Assembly (NCBI GenBank): GCA_016781105.1
Contig: JADDRA010000040.1
Span: forward strand, 1-51,210
Source: Actinomycetota bacterium
Lineage (GTDB): Bacteria > Actinomycetota > Acidimicrobiia > Acidimicrobiales > CADCSY01
Direction of reading: 5' to 3'
Length of the DNA stretch: 51,210 nucleotides
The translations under genes and the position numbers were made by a program. The notes beneath the pieces were generated by a model, which worked only from the letters and a program-made list of their open reading frames with translations, did no database searches and was not told the origin of the DNA. This document shows positions 21,405-34,011 of this stretch, in pieces; positions within the stretch are counted from its first letter, which is position 1; every line of letters begins with the position of its first letter.

Positions 21405-21626
21405 GTGGCCTCGGTACGGACGCAGATCTACCTGACGACCGAGCAGCGGAGCCGCCTCGACGCGCTGGCCCGCAGCCAGCAGACGAGCATGGCCGCGCTC
21501 ATCCGCCAGGCGGTCGACCAGTTGCTGGCCGAGGAGGTGCCCGATCCGGTGACCGCCCTCGACGCCACCTTCGCCACCATGCCCGAGCTCGAGGTCCCCG
21601 AGCGAGGCGAGTGGGACCGTGGTTGA
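21405..21626 (+). CDS. vapB: VapB-like ribbon-helix-helix antitoxin
   Basis: [37 protein letters not shown]; overlaps the PIN gene. Confidence 0.8.
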   Translation: MASVRTQIYLTTEQRSRLDALARSQQTSMAALIRQAVDQLLAEEVPDPVTALDATFATMPELEVPERGEWDRG

Positions 21627-21969
21627 CCTCCTCGTCGACACCGACGTCTTCGCCGATCACGTCCGGGGCGTGCGGGCCTTCAGCCCGGGCGCCAACCGGG
21701 TCTCGTACTCGGTGATCAGCCGGCTGGAGCTCTTCGCCGGCAACCGGGCCGACGAGGAGGGGCTGCGCCTGCTGCTCGGCTCGTTCCGGGAGCTGCCGGT
21801 CGACCACGCCGTGGCCGAGCGGGCCGGGCGCCTGCGCCGGGCGGCGGGCATCCGCACGGGCGACGCCCTCCTGGCCGCCACTGCCCTGCACCACAACCTC
21901 ACCCTCGTGACCAGCGTCCGCCACCGCTACGACGGCCTCCCGGGGCTGCGCCTGCGCAGCCCGAGCTGA
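21619..21969 (+). CDS. vapC: PIN-domain VapC-like toxin
   Basis: [40 protein letters not shown]. Confidence 0.85.
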   Translation: MVDLLVDTDVFADHVRGVRAFSPGANRVSYSVISRLELFAGNRADEEGLRLLLGSFRELPVDHAVAERAGRLRRAAGIRTGDALLAATALHHNLTLVTSVRHRYDGLPGLRLRSPS

Positions 21970-21987
21970 ACCGGAGGGGGACCCCCG

Positions 21988-22785
21988 TCAGGGCACCACC
22001 CGGTCTGCGAAGTCGACGACCCGGGCGGCGACGAGGTCCCGGTCGTAGTCGAGGGTGGCCACGTGGAAGCTGCGCTCCAGGCGCACCCGCTCCACCGGGC
22101 CGCTGACCCGGGCGGCGAGGTGGTCGCTGTTGTCGGGATGCACGACGTGGTCTTCGGCGCTGGTCATGATCAGCACCGGGCAGGTGATGCCGGGCAGGTC
22201 GGGCTGGAGCGCCTCGAGGGCCTCGTAGAGCGAGCGGGCCGGCGCCAGAGGCGAGCGGTCGTAGGCGATCTCCCGGGCGTCGGGGTCGGCCAGATCCGGG
22301 CCAACCCCCTCGCTGAGCGTCTCGCCGGCGTCGAGCATCAGCCCGAGCAGCTCGACCAGCGCCGGCTCGGCCGGCAGCACCAGCGGGTTGATGGCCACCA
22401 CGGCGGCGATCCCGGGATGGCGGGCGGCCAGCCAGCAGCCGAGCGTGGCCCCCATCGACACGCCGACCACGACGACGGGCGAGCAGCGGGCCCGAAGGTC
22501 GAGGTAGGTGGCCTCCACCGCCGCCGCCCAGTCGGCGAAGCGGGTGGGGACCATGTCCTCGATGCGGGTGCCGTGGCCGGGGAGCCGGGGCACCTCGACG
22601 GCGAGGCCGGCCCGAGCCAGGGCCTCGGCCACCGGGCGCACCGTCGCCGGGGTCCCGGTGAAGCCGTGGAGGACGAGCGCGCCGCCCGGGCCGCCGGGCG
22701 ACGACCAGGCCTCGGCCCCGGGCAGGACCGGGCCGTCCACGTGGGCACGGTAGCGGCTGGAGGCGCCGGGTAGCTTGCCCGGCAT
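21988..22785 (-). CDS. Alpha/beta hydrolase (carboxylesterase/monoglyceride lipase-like)
   Basis: VLHGFTGTPATVRPVAEAL, VVGVSMGATLG nucleophile elbow, SAEDHVVHP; GTG near 22744 is an alternative start. Confidence 0.87.
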   Translation of the reverse strand: MPGKLPGASSRYRAHVDGPVLPGAEAWSSPGGPGGALVLHGFTGTPATVRPVAEALARAGLAVEVPRLPGHGTRIEDMVPTRFADWAAAVEATYLDLRARCSPVVVVGVSMGATLGCWLAARHPGIAAVVAINPLVLPAEPALVELLGLMLDAGETLSEGVGPDLADPDAREIAYDRSPLAPARSLYEALEALQPDLPGITCPVLIMTSAEDHVVHPDNSDHLAARVSGPVERVRLERSFHVATLDYDRDLVAARVVDFADRVVP

Positions 22786-23191
22786 GCCCACCTACCCCTT
22801 CCTCAGCGACGAGTGGATCGACGAGGTCCGCAAGGTCCGTGACGAGTACCAGGGGCGGGCCGAGCCCGCCGGCGACCCGGTGCGGATGAACCAGGTCATC
22901 ACCGACGTGCCCTTCGGCGAGGGCGTCATGCAGGCCCATCTCGACACCACGTCGGGGACGGTGGAGATGGAGCTCGGCCACCTGGAGGCGCCCGACGTCA
23001 CCCTCACGCTCGACTACGCCACGGCCCGGGCCATCTTCGTCAACCAGGACCGGGACGAGGCCATGCAGGCCTTCATGGCCGGGCGGATCAAGGTCCAGGG
23101 CGACATGGCCAAGCTGCTCGGGATGCTGCAGTCTCCGGTCGACCCCATGGCCGGTGAGGTCGCCGAGCGGATCAAGGCGCTGACCGAGTAG
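22784..23191 (+). CDS. SCP2 sterol-binding domain-like protein
   Basis: VEMELGHLEAPDVTLTLDYATARAIFV..FMAGRIKVQGDMAKLL. Confidence 0.8.
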   Translation: MPTYPFLSDEWIDEVRKVRDEYQGRAEPAGDPVRMNQVITDVPFGEGVMQAHLDTTSGTVEMELGHLEAPDVTLTLDYATARAIFVNQDRDEAMQAFMAGRIKVQGDMAKLLGMLQSPVDPMAGEVAERIKALTE

Positions 23192-23231
23192 GAGCGCCGG
23201 CACCCGCGGATGTCGATGCCGCGCGGCGGTG

Positions 23232-25328
23232 TCAGCGGCGCAGGAAGATGTCGACCACCGTGTCGCGGTCGACCTTGCTGCCTGTCTCGGGGTCGGTGGC
23301 GAAGGGCCGCCCCTTGGCATTGCCGGACAGGTCGCCCACCCGCAACCCGGCCTCCTCCAGCGCCTCGTTGACCTCGTCGAGGGTCTTGCCCACGATGTCG
23401 GGCACGGTGACCAGGTCGCGGCCCCTGGACACCACCACCGTCACCGTCGTCCCCCGCTCCACGCTGGTCCCTCCGGTCGGGTCGGAGCCGATCACCACCC
23501 CTTCGTCGACCTCGTCGTCGAAGCGGGTCACCACCTCGGCGTCCAGCCCCTCCTGTTCCAGGGCGGCCACCGCCTGGTCACCGGTCATCCCGGCCAGCTC
23601 GGGCACGGTCCGGGGGGCAGGACCACCGGAGAGCACCAGGTCGACGGCGCTGCCTTGGCGCAGCTCGGCGGGACGCTCGACATCGCCCGCCGACCAGTCG
23701 AGCACCAGGCCGGCTTCGACCGTCTCGCTGTCGGCCGTGCGCACCCGGCCAACGATGAGCTCGACCTCGGCCAGAGCCTCCTCGGCCTCGTCCTGGGTGA
23801 GGCCCTCGAGGGGAGGAACGTCCCGGAAGGGGGGCCCGAGCGAGACCAACAGCGTGACCCTGGCGCCCTCCTCGATGATGCGCCCGGGAGGAGGATCCTG
23901 GCGGATGACGTGACCCTCGGCCACGACCTCGTTGTGGTCCTGTTCGATCTCCACCACCCAAGGCCGCTCGAAGCCCGCGCGCGCCCCGGTCTGGGCCAGG
24001 AGCGCCTCGGCCTGGGCCAGGGGGACCTGGCCGATCACCGGGACCTCGGCGGTGGCCGGCCGGGTCTGGAGGTAGGCGACCAGCCCGGCGGCCGTGCCGG
24101 CCACCAGCACCAGCACCAGCACCAGCCACGGCCAGCGCCGCCGGCGGCGCTGCTCCTCCCCGGCGCCGCCCTGGTCGTCGAAGAGCGTGGGCGCCGGCGC
24201 GCCGGCGTCGAACATCTCAAGGCCCTCGAACCGAGCGGTGGGAGGTCCCGACATCGTGCTCGTCGTGGTCGTGGTGGTCCCCACGGTCGGGGGCGCGTCG
24301 TCGCCTCCGGCGGAGGCCACGACCGGGCGGGTGAAGGTGGGCTCCTGGGCCCGGGCCCCGTCGGCGCCGTCCTCTGCGCCGGTGCCGGCGCCCGGCGCGG
24401 GTTCCGTGGCCGACGGAGGCAGGAGGGTGGGATCGGCGCCGGTCAGCTCCCGCACCGTGGCGAGGTCGACCGCGCCGGCGAGGGGGAGGGGCTCGGGCCG
24501 GTCGAGCTGGCGGGCGGCGGCGCACAGGCCCCGGCCCAGCTCGGCCGCGTCGGGCCGCTCGGCCGGTTCGGGCCGGCCCACCCGCTCGAGGACGGCCACC
24601 AGCGGGCCCAGGGAGGCGGGCACCGGCACCGGGCTGTCGGCCCGCAGGGCCAGGGTGGCCAGGGTGGAGTCGGCCACCAGCGGCACCGATCCCGACACCG
24701 CCTCGATGAGCACCAACCCGAGGGAGTAGACATCGGCCTTGCCGTCGACCCCCCCGCTCTTGGCCTGCTCCGGAGCGGCGTAGCGGGCGGTGCCCACCAG
24801 CCCGTCGCCCGGCTCGGTCCAGGCCGCCTCCGAGAGCGCCCGGGCCAGCCCGAAGTCGGCGATGCGCAGGCGGCCGTCGTCGCCGAAGAGGAGGTTGGCG
24901 GGCTTGACGTCGCGGTGGACGAACCCCCGCTGGTGGGCGAAGTGCAGGGCCCGGGCCGTGTCCAGGCCGATCACCAGGGCCTGGGAGGGGCTGACGCGCC
25001 GGCCCTGGTCGAGCATGGCCCGCAGACTGCCGCCCCCGAGGAACTCCAGCACGAGGTAGGGACCGTCGTCCTCTCCCCAGTCGTAGACGGCCATGAGGTT
25101 GGGGTGGCTGAGGGCGGCTGCGGCCCGGGCCTCGGCCCGGAAGCGGCGCAGGAATGCCTCGTCGTCGGCCAGGGCGGGGTGGAGCACCTTGACCGCCACC
25201 CGCCGGCGCAGGGTGACGTCGTCGGCCAGGTACACCTGGGCCGAGGCGCCCGTGCCGATGGGCGCGTTGAGCCGGTAGCGGCCGCCGAGCACGCGGCCGA
25301 GTTGCTCCGTCAGTCGTGACGTGGCCAC
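23232..25328 (-). CDS. Serine/threonine protein kinase with TM and C-terminal PASTA repeats (PknB-like)
   Basis: YRLNAPIGTGASAQVYLADD, FVHRDVKPANLLF, IADFGLARAL; TM; about four PASTA units. Confidence 0.92.
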   Translation of the reverse strand: MATSRLTEQLGRVLGGRYRLNAPIGTGASAQVYLADDVTLRRRVAVKVLHPALADDEAFLRRFRAEARAAAALSHPNLMAVYDWGEDDGPYLVLEFLGGGSLRAMLDQGRRVSPSQALVIGLDTARALHFAHQRGFVHRDVKPANLLFGDDGRLRIADFGLARALSEAAWTEPGDGLVGTARYAAPEQAKSGGVDGKADVYSLGLVLIEAVSGSVPLVADSTLATLALRADSPVPVPASLGPLVAVLERVGRPEPAERPDAAELGRGLCAAARQLDRPEPLPLAGAVDLATVRELTGADPTLLPPSATEPAPGAGTGAEDGADGARAQEPTFTRPVVASAGGDDAPPTVGTTTTTTSTMSGPPTARFEGLEMFDAGAPAPTLFDDQGGAGEEQRRRRRWPWLVLVLVLVAGTAAGLVAYLQTRPATAEVPVIGQVPLAQAEALLAQTGARAGFERPWVVEIEQDHNEVVAEGHVIRQDPPPGRIIEEGARVTLLVSLGPPFRDVPPLEGLTQDEAEEALAEVELIVGRVRTADSETVEAGLVLDWSAGDVERPAELRQGSAVDLVLSGGPAPRTVPELAGMTGDQAVAALEQEGLDAEVVTRFDDEVDEGVVIGSDPTGGTSVERGTTVTVVVSRGRDLVTVPDIVGKTLDEVNEALEEAGLRVGDLSGNAKGRPFATDPETGSKVDRDTVVDIFLRR

Positions 25329-25433
25329 CGCCCGAGGGTAACCCCACCGCCGTGGCGGATCGTGGCAAGCCCGCGTGCCGGCACCACCGCCGGAATTTGT
25401 CACCGGCGAGGGTGCGCCTGCCAGGATCGCCGC

Positions 25434-25763
25434 GTGCGGCGTGAGGTGGTGGCCGAGCTGGAGGCGTTCATCGGCGGCGAGAGCCTGTGGGACGCCGAGG
25501 CCCTGGGCGCCATGGTGGCCCGCCTCGAGGCCGAGCCCGACTCGGTGAGCCCCGTGCTCGCCGCCGACCTGGGCGCCGTGCTCGAGCGTGTCCGGCGAGG
25601 TCCGGTCCCGGTGCGCCTCGCCGCCGACGTGGAGGGCGTCGTCTACCCGCGGCTGTGGAAGGTGATGGAGGGCGTCTGGGACGACCTGCCCGAGGCCGAG
25701 CTGCGCACCCGGGCCCGGGTCCTCGACGCCCGCCTGAGCCCCCTGCTGGAGGACCGGCGGTGA
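25434..25763 (+). CDS. Hypothetical protein
   Basis: GTG at 25434; stop overlaps the next GTG (GTGA). Confidence 0.6.
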   Translation: MRREVVAELEAFIGGESLWDAEALGAMVARLEAEPDSVSPVLAADLGAVLERVRRGPVPVRLAADVEGVVYPRLWKVMEGVWDDLPEAELRTRARVLDARLSPLLEDRR

Positions 25764-26173
25764 CCGACGGGCGCCGCAAGCTCGTCGTCGGCGTGGTGCT
25801 GGTGGCCGCCCTGTCGGCCTTCGTCTACGCCTTCTCCCTCGGACGGGGCACCACCGACGAGGTCGCCACCACGGGCGCGGTGGAGCAGCTCGTGCCCCCC
25901 CAGGGCGCCCAGGTGCTGCGCCAGAGCGAGATCGGCATCGACCTGGCCCCGGAGTGGACCGGTGTCCTGCAGATCAACGGCATCGAGATCCCCGAGGACC
26001 AGCTCCGCCGGGTCCCCGCCCAGAACCAGGTCTTCTTCACTCCCGGACCGGGGCGCGAGATCGAGGAGCTGCCCCCCGGGCGAGTCGACGTGACCGCCCT
26101 GATCTGGCGACCGGTGGCCGACGAGACGCGCGAGGACGCCGACACGGTGCGCTGGACCTTCCAGGTGGCGTGA
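25760..26173 (+). CDS. Hypothetical membrane-anchored protein
   Basis: VTDGRRKLVVGVVLVAALSAFVYAFSLG TM followed by an extracytoplasmic domain. Confidence 0.65.
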   Translation: MTDGRRKLVVGVVLVAALSAFVYAFSLGRGTTDEVATTGAVEQLVPPQGAQVLRQSEIGIDLAPEWTGVLQINGIEIPEDQLRRVPAQNQVFFTPGPGREIEELPPGRVDVTALIWRPVADETREDADTVRWTFQVA

Positions 26174-29204
<3,031 letters not shown>

Positions 29205-29225
29205 CGCCGCCGTAGCATCCCTCCT

Positions 29226-29486
29226 GTGGCTGACGGGAACGCGGGTGCGGGGACCACGGCGGGGGAGCTCGAGGCCTGGGTGCGCGAGGAGCTCTCGGTC
29301 GACGCGAGTGCCTCGGTGGAGATCACCGAGAAGCCCGGGACCGATCCTCGCTGCTCTCCCGTCGTGACCGAGGTCGCCGTGGCCCCGCCCGGCGGCGAGG
29401 CCTACTCCTTCCACATCGAGCGACCCCTGGCCGAGCTCGAGCGCATGGACCTGATCGCCGCCGTGGCCTTCGGGGGGGGCCACTGA
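29226..29486 (+). CDS. Hypothetical protein
   Basis: GTG at 29226 with TAGCAT 7 nt upstream. Confidence 0.55.
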   Translation: MADGNAGAGTTAGELEAWVREELSVDASASVEITEKPGTDPRCSPVVTEVAVAPPGGEAYSFHIERPLAELERMDLIAAVAFGGGH

Positions 29487-29752
29487 GCGCCTCCCGTCCG
29501 TCGGGCGGGGACGAGCCTCCCGGCGCCGACCTGGCCGGTGCGGTCGCTCTCCGCCTGGCCGGCTACGCCGAGGTGGAGCGGGTCCGGCTGCGGGAGCTTC
29601 GCTCGCTCACGGAGGCAGAAGCGGCCGCCATCGCCGACGACCTGCTCCCGATGCTGCCCTTCCGCCCCGTCGAACCGGACCGGGGCTCGGGCCTGATCGA
29701 GCAGCAACGATGGCTCTCCCTCGTGCGGGCCCGCCAGGACGAGGGGCGGTGA
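29483..29752 (+). CDS. Small hypothetical protein not in the supplied ORF track
   Basis: Open frame LSASRPSGGDEPPGADLAGAVALRLAGYAEVERVRLRELRSLTEAEAAAIADDLLPMLPFRPVEPDRGSGLIEQQRWLSLVRARQDEGR; non-ATG start. Confidence 0.35.
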   Translation: MSASRPSGGDEPPGADLAGAVALRLAGYAEVERVRLRELRSLTEAEAAAIADDLLPMLPFRPVEPDRGSGLIEQQRWLSLVRARQDEGR

Positions 29753-29838
29753 ACGGTCCCTTCGCCGCCGAGGAGGCCAGGGTGACCAGGGACGTGGATC
29801 TCACGCTGCCCGGCTTGGGCGAGGGGCGGCGCCCAGCG

Positions 29839-30867
29839 TCAGCGGGCGGTCCCGCCGCCCTGGACCTCGTCGGCTCGGTAGAGGACCACGCTCTGGCCCG
29901 GTGCCACCCGGGGGGCGGGACGGTCGAAGCGCACGACGGCCCCGTCGAGGTCGAAGGTGGCGGGGCGGGGCGTGCCGTGGGCGCTGCACTGCACCTCGAC
30001 GCGACCCTCGACCGGACCGTCCACCCACGAGACCGCCTCCAGCGCCACCTCGCCGGTGAGCAGGTCCTGCGGCCCACCCACGGTCACGGTGGCGCCGGGC
30101 ACGTCGACGGCCACGGCGTAGCGGGCCTCGCCTCCGCCGGCCAGGCCGAGGCCCCGGCGCTGCCCGGCGGTGACCAGCTCGACGGCGCCGACCCGTCCCA
30201 CCTCCCGGCCCTCGCCGTCGACCACCCGTCCCGGCGTCAGCGCCAGCCGCGCCTCCAGGAACCACCGGCGGCCGCCTCCTGAGGTGATGAAGCAGACGTC
30301 CTGGCTGTCGGGCTTGGCCGCCGTGCGCAGGCCGAGCGACGCCGCCCGCTCCCGCACCTCGGCCTTGGTCAGCGCACCCACCGGGAGGAGGGTGCGGGCC
30401 AACGCCGCCTGGTCGAGCATGTGGAGCACGTAGCTCTGGTCCTTGGCCCGGTCGACCCCCCGCCGGAGGCGCCACGACGCCCCGATCCGCTCGGCCCGGG
30501 CGTGGTGCCCGGTGGCCAGGGCGTCGAAGCCCAGGGCGTGGGCCCGACGGGCCAGGCGGTCGAACTTGAGGGAGCGGTTGCACTCCACGCACGGGTTGGG
30601 GGTGCGTCCACCAGCGTGGGCGGCCACGTAGGGCTCGACCACCGCGGCGGTGAAGTCGTCGCCGAAGTTGAACACGAAGTGGTCGATCCCGAGCTGCTGG
30701 GCGACGCGGCGGGCGTCGTCGACGTCGGCCACCGAGCAGCACCCGCTGTCGGAGGCCCCGCCCCAGAGCTTCATCGTGCAGCCGGTGACGTCGTGGCCGG
30801 CCTCGAGCAGCAGGGCGGCGGCCACCGAGGAGTCGACCCCGCCGCTCATGGCGACGAGGACCCTCAC
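29839..30867 (-). CDS. mnmA: tRNA-specific 2-thiouridylase
   Basis: VAMSGGVDSSVAAALLLEAGHDVTGCTMKLW, TPNPCVECNRSLKFD, PDSQDVCFI. Confidence 0.95.
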   Translation of the reverse strand: MRVLVAMSGGVDSSVAAALLLEAGHDVTGCTMKLWGGASDSGCCSVADVDDARRVAQQLGIDHFVFNFGDDFTAAVVEPYVAAHAGGRTPNPCVECNRSLKFDRLARRAHALGFDALATGHHARAERIGASWRLRRGVDRAKDQSYVLHMLDQAALARTLLPVGALTKAEVRERAASLGLRTAAKPDSQDVCFITSGGGRRWFLEARLALTPGRVVDGEGREVGRVGAVELVTAGQRRGLGLAGGGEARYAVAVDVPGATVTVGGPQDLLTGEVALEAVSWVDGPVEGRVEVQCSAHGTPRPATFDLDGAVVRFDRPAPRVAPGQSVVLYRADEVQGGGTAR

Positions 30868-32006
30868 GGCGTGAGGGTGAGGGTGGTGCGCTCCCGGAGC
30901 TGGGCCACGGCGCCGGGGATGACCTCCAGGGCGCGCTCGACGTCGGCGTCGGTGCTGGTCCAGCCCAGCGACAGGCGCAGCGAGCCATAGGCCAGCGCCC
31001 GGGGCACGCCCATGGCCGCCAGCACGTGGGAGGGCTCCATCGCTCCGCTGGCGCACGACGAGGCGGCGGTGGCGCAGATCCCGGCCTGGTCGAGCAGGAC
31101 CAGCAGGGCCTCGCTCTCGATCCCCTCGATCAGCAGCGAGGCGGTGCCGGCGACCTTGGTGGCCCGGCTGCCCGACTCGGTGACGCCGGGCACGGTGCTG
31201 AGCAGGCCGTCGACCAGGCGGTCGCGCAGGCGACCCACCCGGGCCACCGTGACCGTCCGCTGGGCGACCGTGGCCGCCATGGCCGCGGCCATGCCCACGA
31301 TGCCGGCCACGTTGTGGGTCCCGCTGCGCCGGTCGCGCTCCTGGCCTCCACCCCGCAGCAGGGGCTCGAGGACCACGCCCTCGCGCACCACCAGGGCTCC
31401 CACGCCCTGGGGACCTCCGAACTTGTGGGCGCTCACGGCCACCAGGTGGGCCGGCCTCGCCTCGGTGGCGACGTCGAGCCAGGGAAAGGCCTGCACGGCA
31501 TCGGTGTGGACCACCGCCCCCGGTGCCCGCTCGGCGACCAGGGCGGCGGCCTCGGCCAGGGGCTGGACGACGCCCACCTCGTTGTTGACGAGCATGAGCG
31601 ACACCACGCCCACCTGGGTGTCGAGGGCGGCGTCGAGGGCGCCCAGGTCGACGCGCCCGTCGGCGTGCACGGCCACCACCCGCCCCCCGAGGGCCTCGAC
31701 GGGGTGGAGCACGGCGTGGTGCTCGACGGCGCTGCACACCGGGATCCCGCCGTGGCGGGCCAGCACCCCGGTCACGGCCAGGTTGTCGGCCTCGGTCCCC
31801 CCGCCGGTGAAGACCACCTCCCCCGGCTCGGCACCGAGCGTGGCGGCCACGATCTCGCGGCCCTCCTCGATGGCCTGGCGGGCGGCCCGGGCGGCCGCGT
31901 GCCCGCCGGAGGGGTTGCCCACCCGGGCGCCGAGGAACGGCAGCATGGCCTCCACGCTCTCGGGCCGCATCGGGGTGGTGGCGGCGTGGTCGAGGTAGGT
32001 GACCAT
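30864..32006 (-). CDS. Cysteine desulfurase (NifS/IscS family)
   Basis: YLDHAATTPMRPESVEAMLP, VSAHKFGGPQGVGALVVR, ATAASSCASG; GTGA overlap with mnmA. Confidence 0.93.
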   Translation of the reverse strand: MVTYLDHAATTPMRPESVEAMLPFLGARVGNPSGGHAAARAARQAIEEGREIVAATLGAEPGEVVFTGGGTEADNLAVTGVLARHGGIPVCSAVEHHAVLHPVEALGGRVVAVHADGRVDLGALDAALDTQVGVVSLMLVNNEVGVVQPLAEAAALVAERAPGAVVHTDAVQAFPWLDVATEARPAHLVAVSAHKFGGPQGVGALVVREGVVLEPLLRGGGQERDRRSGTHNVAGIVGMAAAMAATVAQRTVTVARVGRLRDRLVDGLLSTVPGVTESGSRATKVAGTASLLIEGIESEALLVLLDQAGICATAASSCASGAMEPSHVLAAMGVPRALAYGSLRLSLGWTSTDADVERALEVIPGAVAQLRERTTLTLTP

Positions 32007-32046
32007 CGGCCCGAGGGTACCGACGGCCACCAGGGGCCGGCCCGTC

Positions 32047-32907
32047 CTACGCCGGAGGAGGGAGCCCGCCGGCGGGTGGCACTCCGGCGGGCCGAGCGGG
32101 GACGGGGATGCCGGCCGGTCGGACCAGGGCCGGGGCCTCGTCCGCAGCTTCGCCGAGCGGCACGGTTCGACCCTGGTGGACGGCGGCCACGCAGGCCAGG
32201 AACACCTCGGGGTCGGTGCCGGAAGGCGGGAGGTGGCCCAGGCGGGCGGCGACGCCGGTGGCCAGCCGGGTGGCCAGGGTGGCCCGGGCCTCCCAGGGCA
32301 GGGTGGCGGCCCGCACGAGGAACGAGCGCACGGCCACGTGGTGGTCGTTGCCGAGCCCGCTCACGTCGAGCGTGGCCGCGTAGGACTCGTAGCCCGCCGG
32401 CACCTCGAAGGCCGTCGCCACGGGAGGGGGGACCCCGCTGCGCTGGCGCAGCACCAACGTCCCGGCGGCCAGGTCGCCCAGGCGCTGGTCATCGCGGGTG
32501 CAGAGGATGGACAGCACCGCCCCCGCCCCGCTGGTGAGGTAGAGGTCGACCAGGCCGAGGAAGCCCCGCACCGCGGCGTGGCGGAAGCGGATGGGGGCAC
32601 CGTCGGTCGTGACCACCCGCAGCCCGAGCGCGGCCTTGCCCGGGGTCCGGCCCCGCCACAGAGTCTCGAAGGCGATCGGGTAGCCGAGCAGCACGACGGT
32701 GAGGACCAGCACCACGACCACGATCCCGAAGGTGGCCGAGGACCCCGTCCCACTCAGACCCGCCAGGGCGATGAGGGCCACGGCCAGGACCGCGCCCTGG
32801 AGCAGCAGGTCGATCGACGCCGCCAGCAGCCGCGAGCCCAACCCGGCCGTCTCGAAGCGGAGCACGACGGCCTCGGGTGTCACCAGGCGTGACGACCGGT
32901 GCTCCAC
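32047..32907 (-). CDS. RDD family membrane protein
   Basis: GSRLLAASIDLLLQGAVLAV, FETLWRGRTPGKAALGLRVV. Confidence 0.88.
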   Translation of the reverse strand: MEHRSSRLVTPEAVVLRFETAGLGSRLLAASIDLLLQGAVLAVALIALAGLSGTGSSATFGIVVVVLVLTVVLLGYPIAFETLWRGRTPGKAALGLRVVTTDGAPIRFRHAAVRGFLGLVDLYLTSGAGAVLSILCTRDDQRLGDLAAGTLVLRQRSGVPPPVATAFEVPAGYESYAATLDVSGLGNDHHVAVRSFLVRAATLPWEARATLATRLATGVAARLGHLPPSGTDPEVFLACVAAVHQGRTVPLGEAADEAPALVRPAGIPVPARPAGVPPAGGLPPPA

Positions 32908-32937
32908 CGGGGCGAGGGTACCGTCGGCCCCGGTGGA
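32903..32937. promoter_or_regulatory. Back-to-back divergent leaderless promoters in a 25-bp intergenic gap
   Basis: TCCACCGGGGCGAGGGTACCGTCGGCCCCGGTGGA near-palindrome with TACCCT (-) and TACCGT (+) overlapping at GGTACC. Confidence 0.6.
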
Positions 32938-33958
32938 CCTCGATCGCTTCCTCGCCGAGCACGCGCCGGCGTGGGAGCGGCTGGAGGCGCTGGTGGGACG
33001 GGCCGAGCGGGGACTGCGCCGCCTCGACGCCCGAGAGCTGGAGGAGCTGGTGGCGCTGTACCAGCGAGCCTCCACCCACCTCTCGCTGGCCCGGACCTAC
33101 CTCCGCGATCCCGGGCTGGTGGCCCGCCTGACCGGCCTGGTGGCGTCGGCGGCGGCGGTGATCTACGGCACCCGTCCCCGGACGCTGCGCGCCCTCGGTC
33201 GCTTCGCCGCCACCACCTTCCCCGCCGCCGTCTGGCACCTGCGCCGCTTCGTGGCGGTGTCCAGCCTGCTCCTGGTCGTCCCCGCCCTGGCCATGGGGCT
33301 GTGGCTCGACTCCTCTCCCCGGGCGGTCGACGCCGCCGCCCCGGAGGCGGCCCGCCAGCAGTTCCTGGAGGAGGACTTCGAGGCCTACTACTCCTCCGCT
33401 CCCGCCGCCCAGTTCGCCACCCAGGTGTTCACCAACAACGTGCGGGTGGCGGTGCTGGCCTTCGCCGGCGGGATCCTGGCCTGCATCCCCACCGCCGTGG
33501 TCCTGCTCACCAACGGCGCCAACATCGGGGTGGCCGGTGGCCTGTTCGCCGCCGCCGGTCAGTCCCCCCGCTTCTTCGGCCTCATCCTGCCCCACGGACT
33601 GCTGGAGCTCACCGCGGTGGCCGTCGCCGGCGGCGCCGGCCTGGCCCTGGGCTGGGCCTGGTTGGTGCCCGGCGACCGTCCCCGCCTCGACGCCCTGGCC
33701 GAGCAGGGGCGGCGGGCCGTGGTCGTCGTCCTCGGCCTGATCGGCGCCTTCGCCGCCGCCGGGCTCATCGAGGGCTTCGTGACCGGCCGGCCCTGGCCCA
33801 CTGCCCTGCGCGTGGGCATCGGCGTGGCCGCCTGGGCCGCCTTCGCCCTCTACCTGGCCGCCCAGGGCCGGCGCGCCGCCGGCGCCGGCCTCACCGGGCT
33901 GCTGGACGAGGCCGAGCGGCGGACCGAGCTGAGGGCGCCGGGAGCGCCGGTAGGTTGA
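32933..33958 (+). CDS. Stage II sporulation protein M (SpoIIM/DUF95) family membrane protein
   Basis: FTNNVRVAVLAFAGGILACIPTAVVLLTNGANIGVAGGLFAAAG, ILPHGLLELTAV. Confidence 0.85.
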   Translation: MDLDRFLAEHAPAWERLEALVGRAERGLRRLDARELEELVALYQRASTHLSLARTYLRDPGLVARLTGLVASAAAVIYGTRPRTLRALGRFAATTFPAAVWHLRRFVAVSSLLLVVPALAMGLWLDSSPRAVDAAAPEAARQQFLEEDFEAYYSSAPAAQFATQVFTNNVRVAVLAFAGGILACIPTAVVLLTNGANIGVAGGLFAAAGQSPRFFGLILPHGLLELTAVAVAGGAGLALGWAWLVPGDRPRLDALAEQGRRAVVVVLGLIGAFAAAGLIEGFVTGRPWPTALRVGIGVAAWAAFALYLAAQGRRAAGAGLTGLLDEAERRTELRAPGAPVG

Positions 33959-34011
33959 GGAGCGGATGGCCGTGGAGCTCCAGCGGCCCCGAACAGGAGG
34001 GAGGACGCCAG

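Noticed and set aside
21026-21641. N-terminal extension of the gatA ORF to 21641
   Set aside because: Runs through gatC in another frame; the real start is GTG 21026 overlapping the gatC stop
25397-25427. TTGTCA-N19-CAGGAT as a sigma70-type promoter for 25434
   Set aside because: Spacer too long and -10 imperfect; only weakly consistent with a leaderless start
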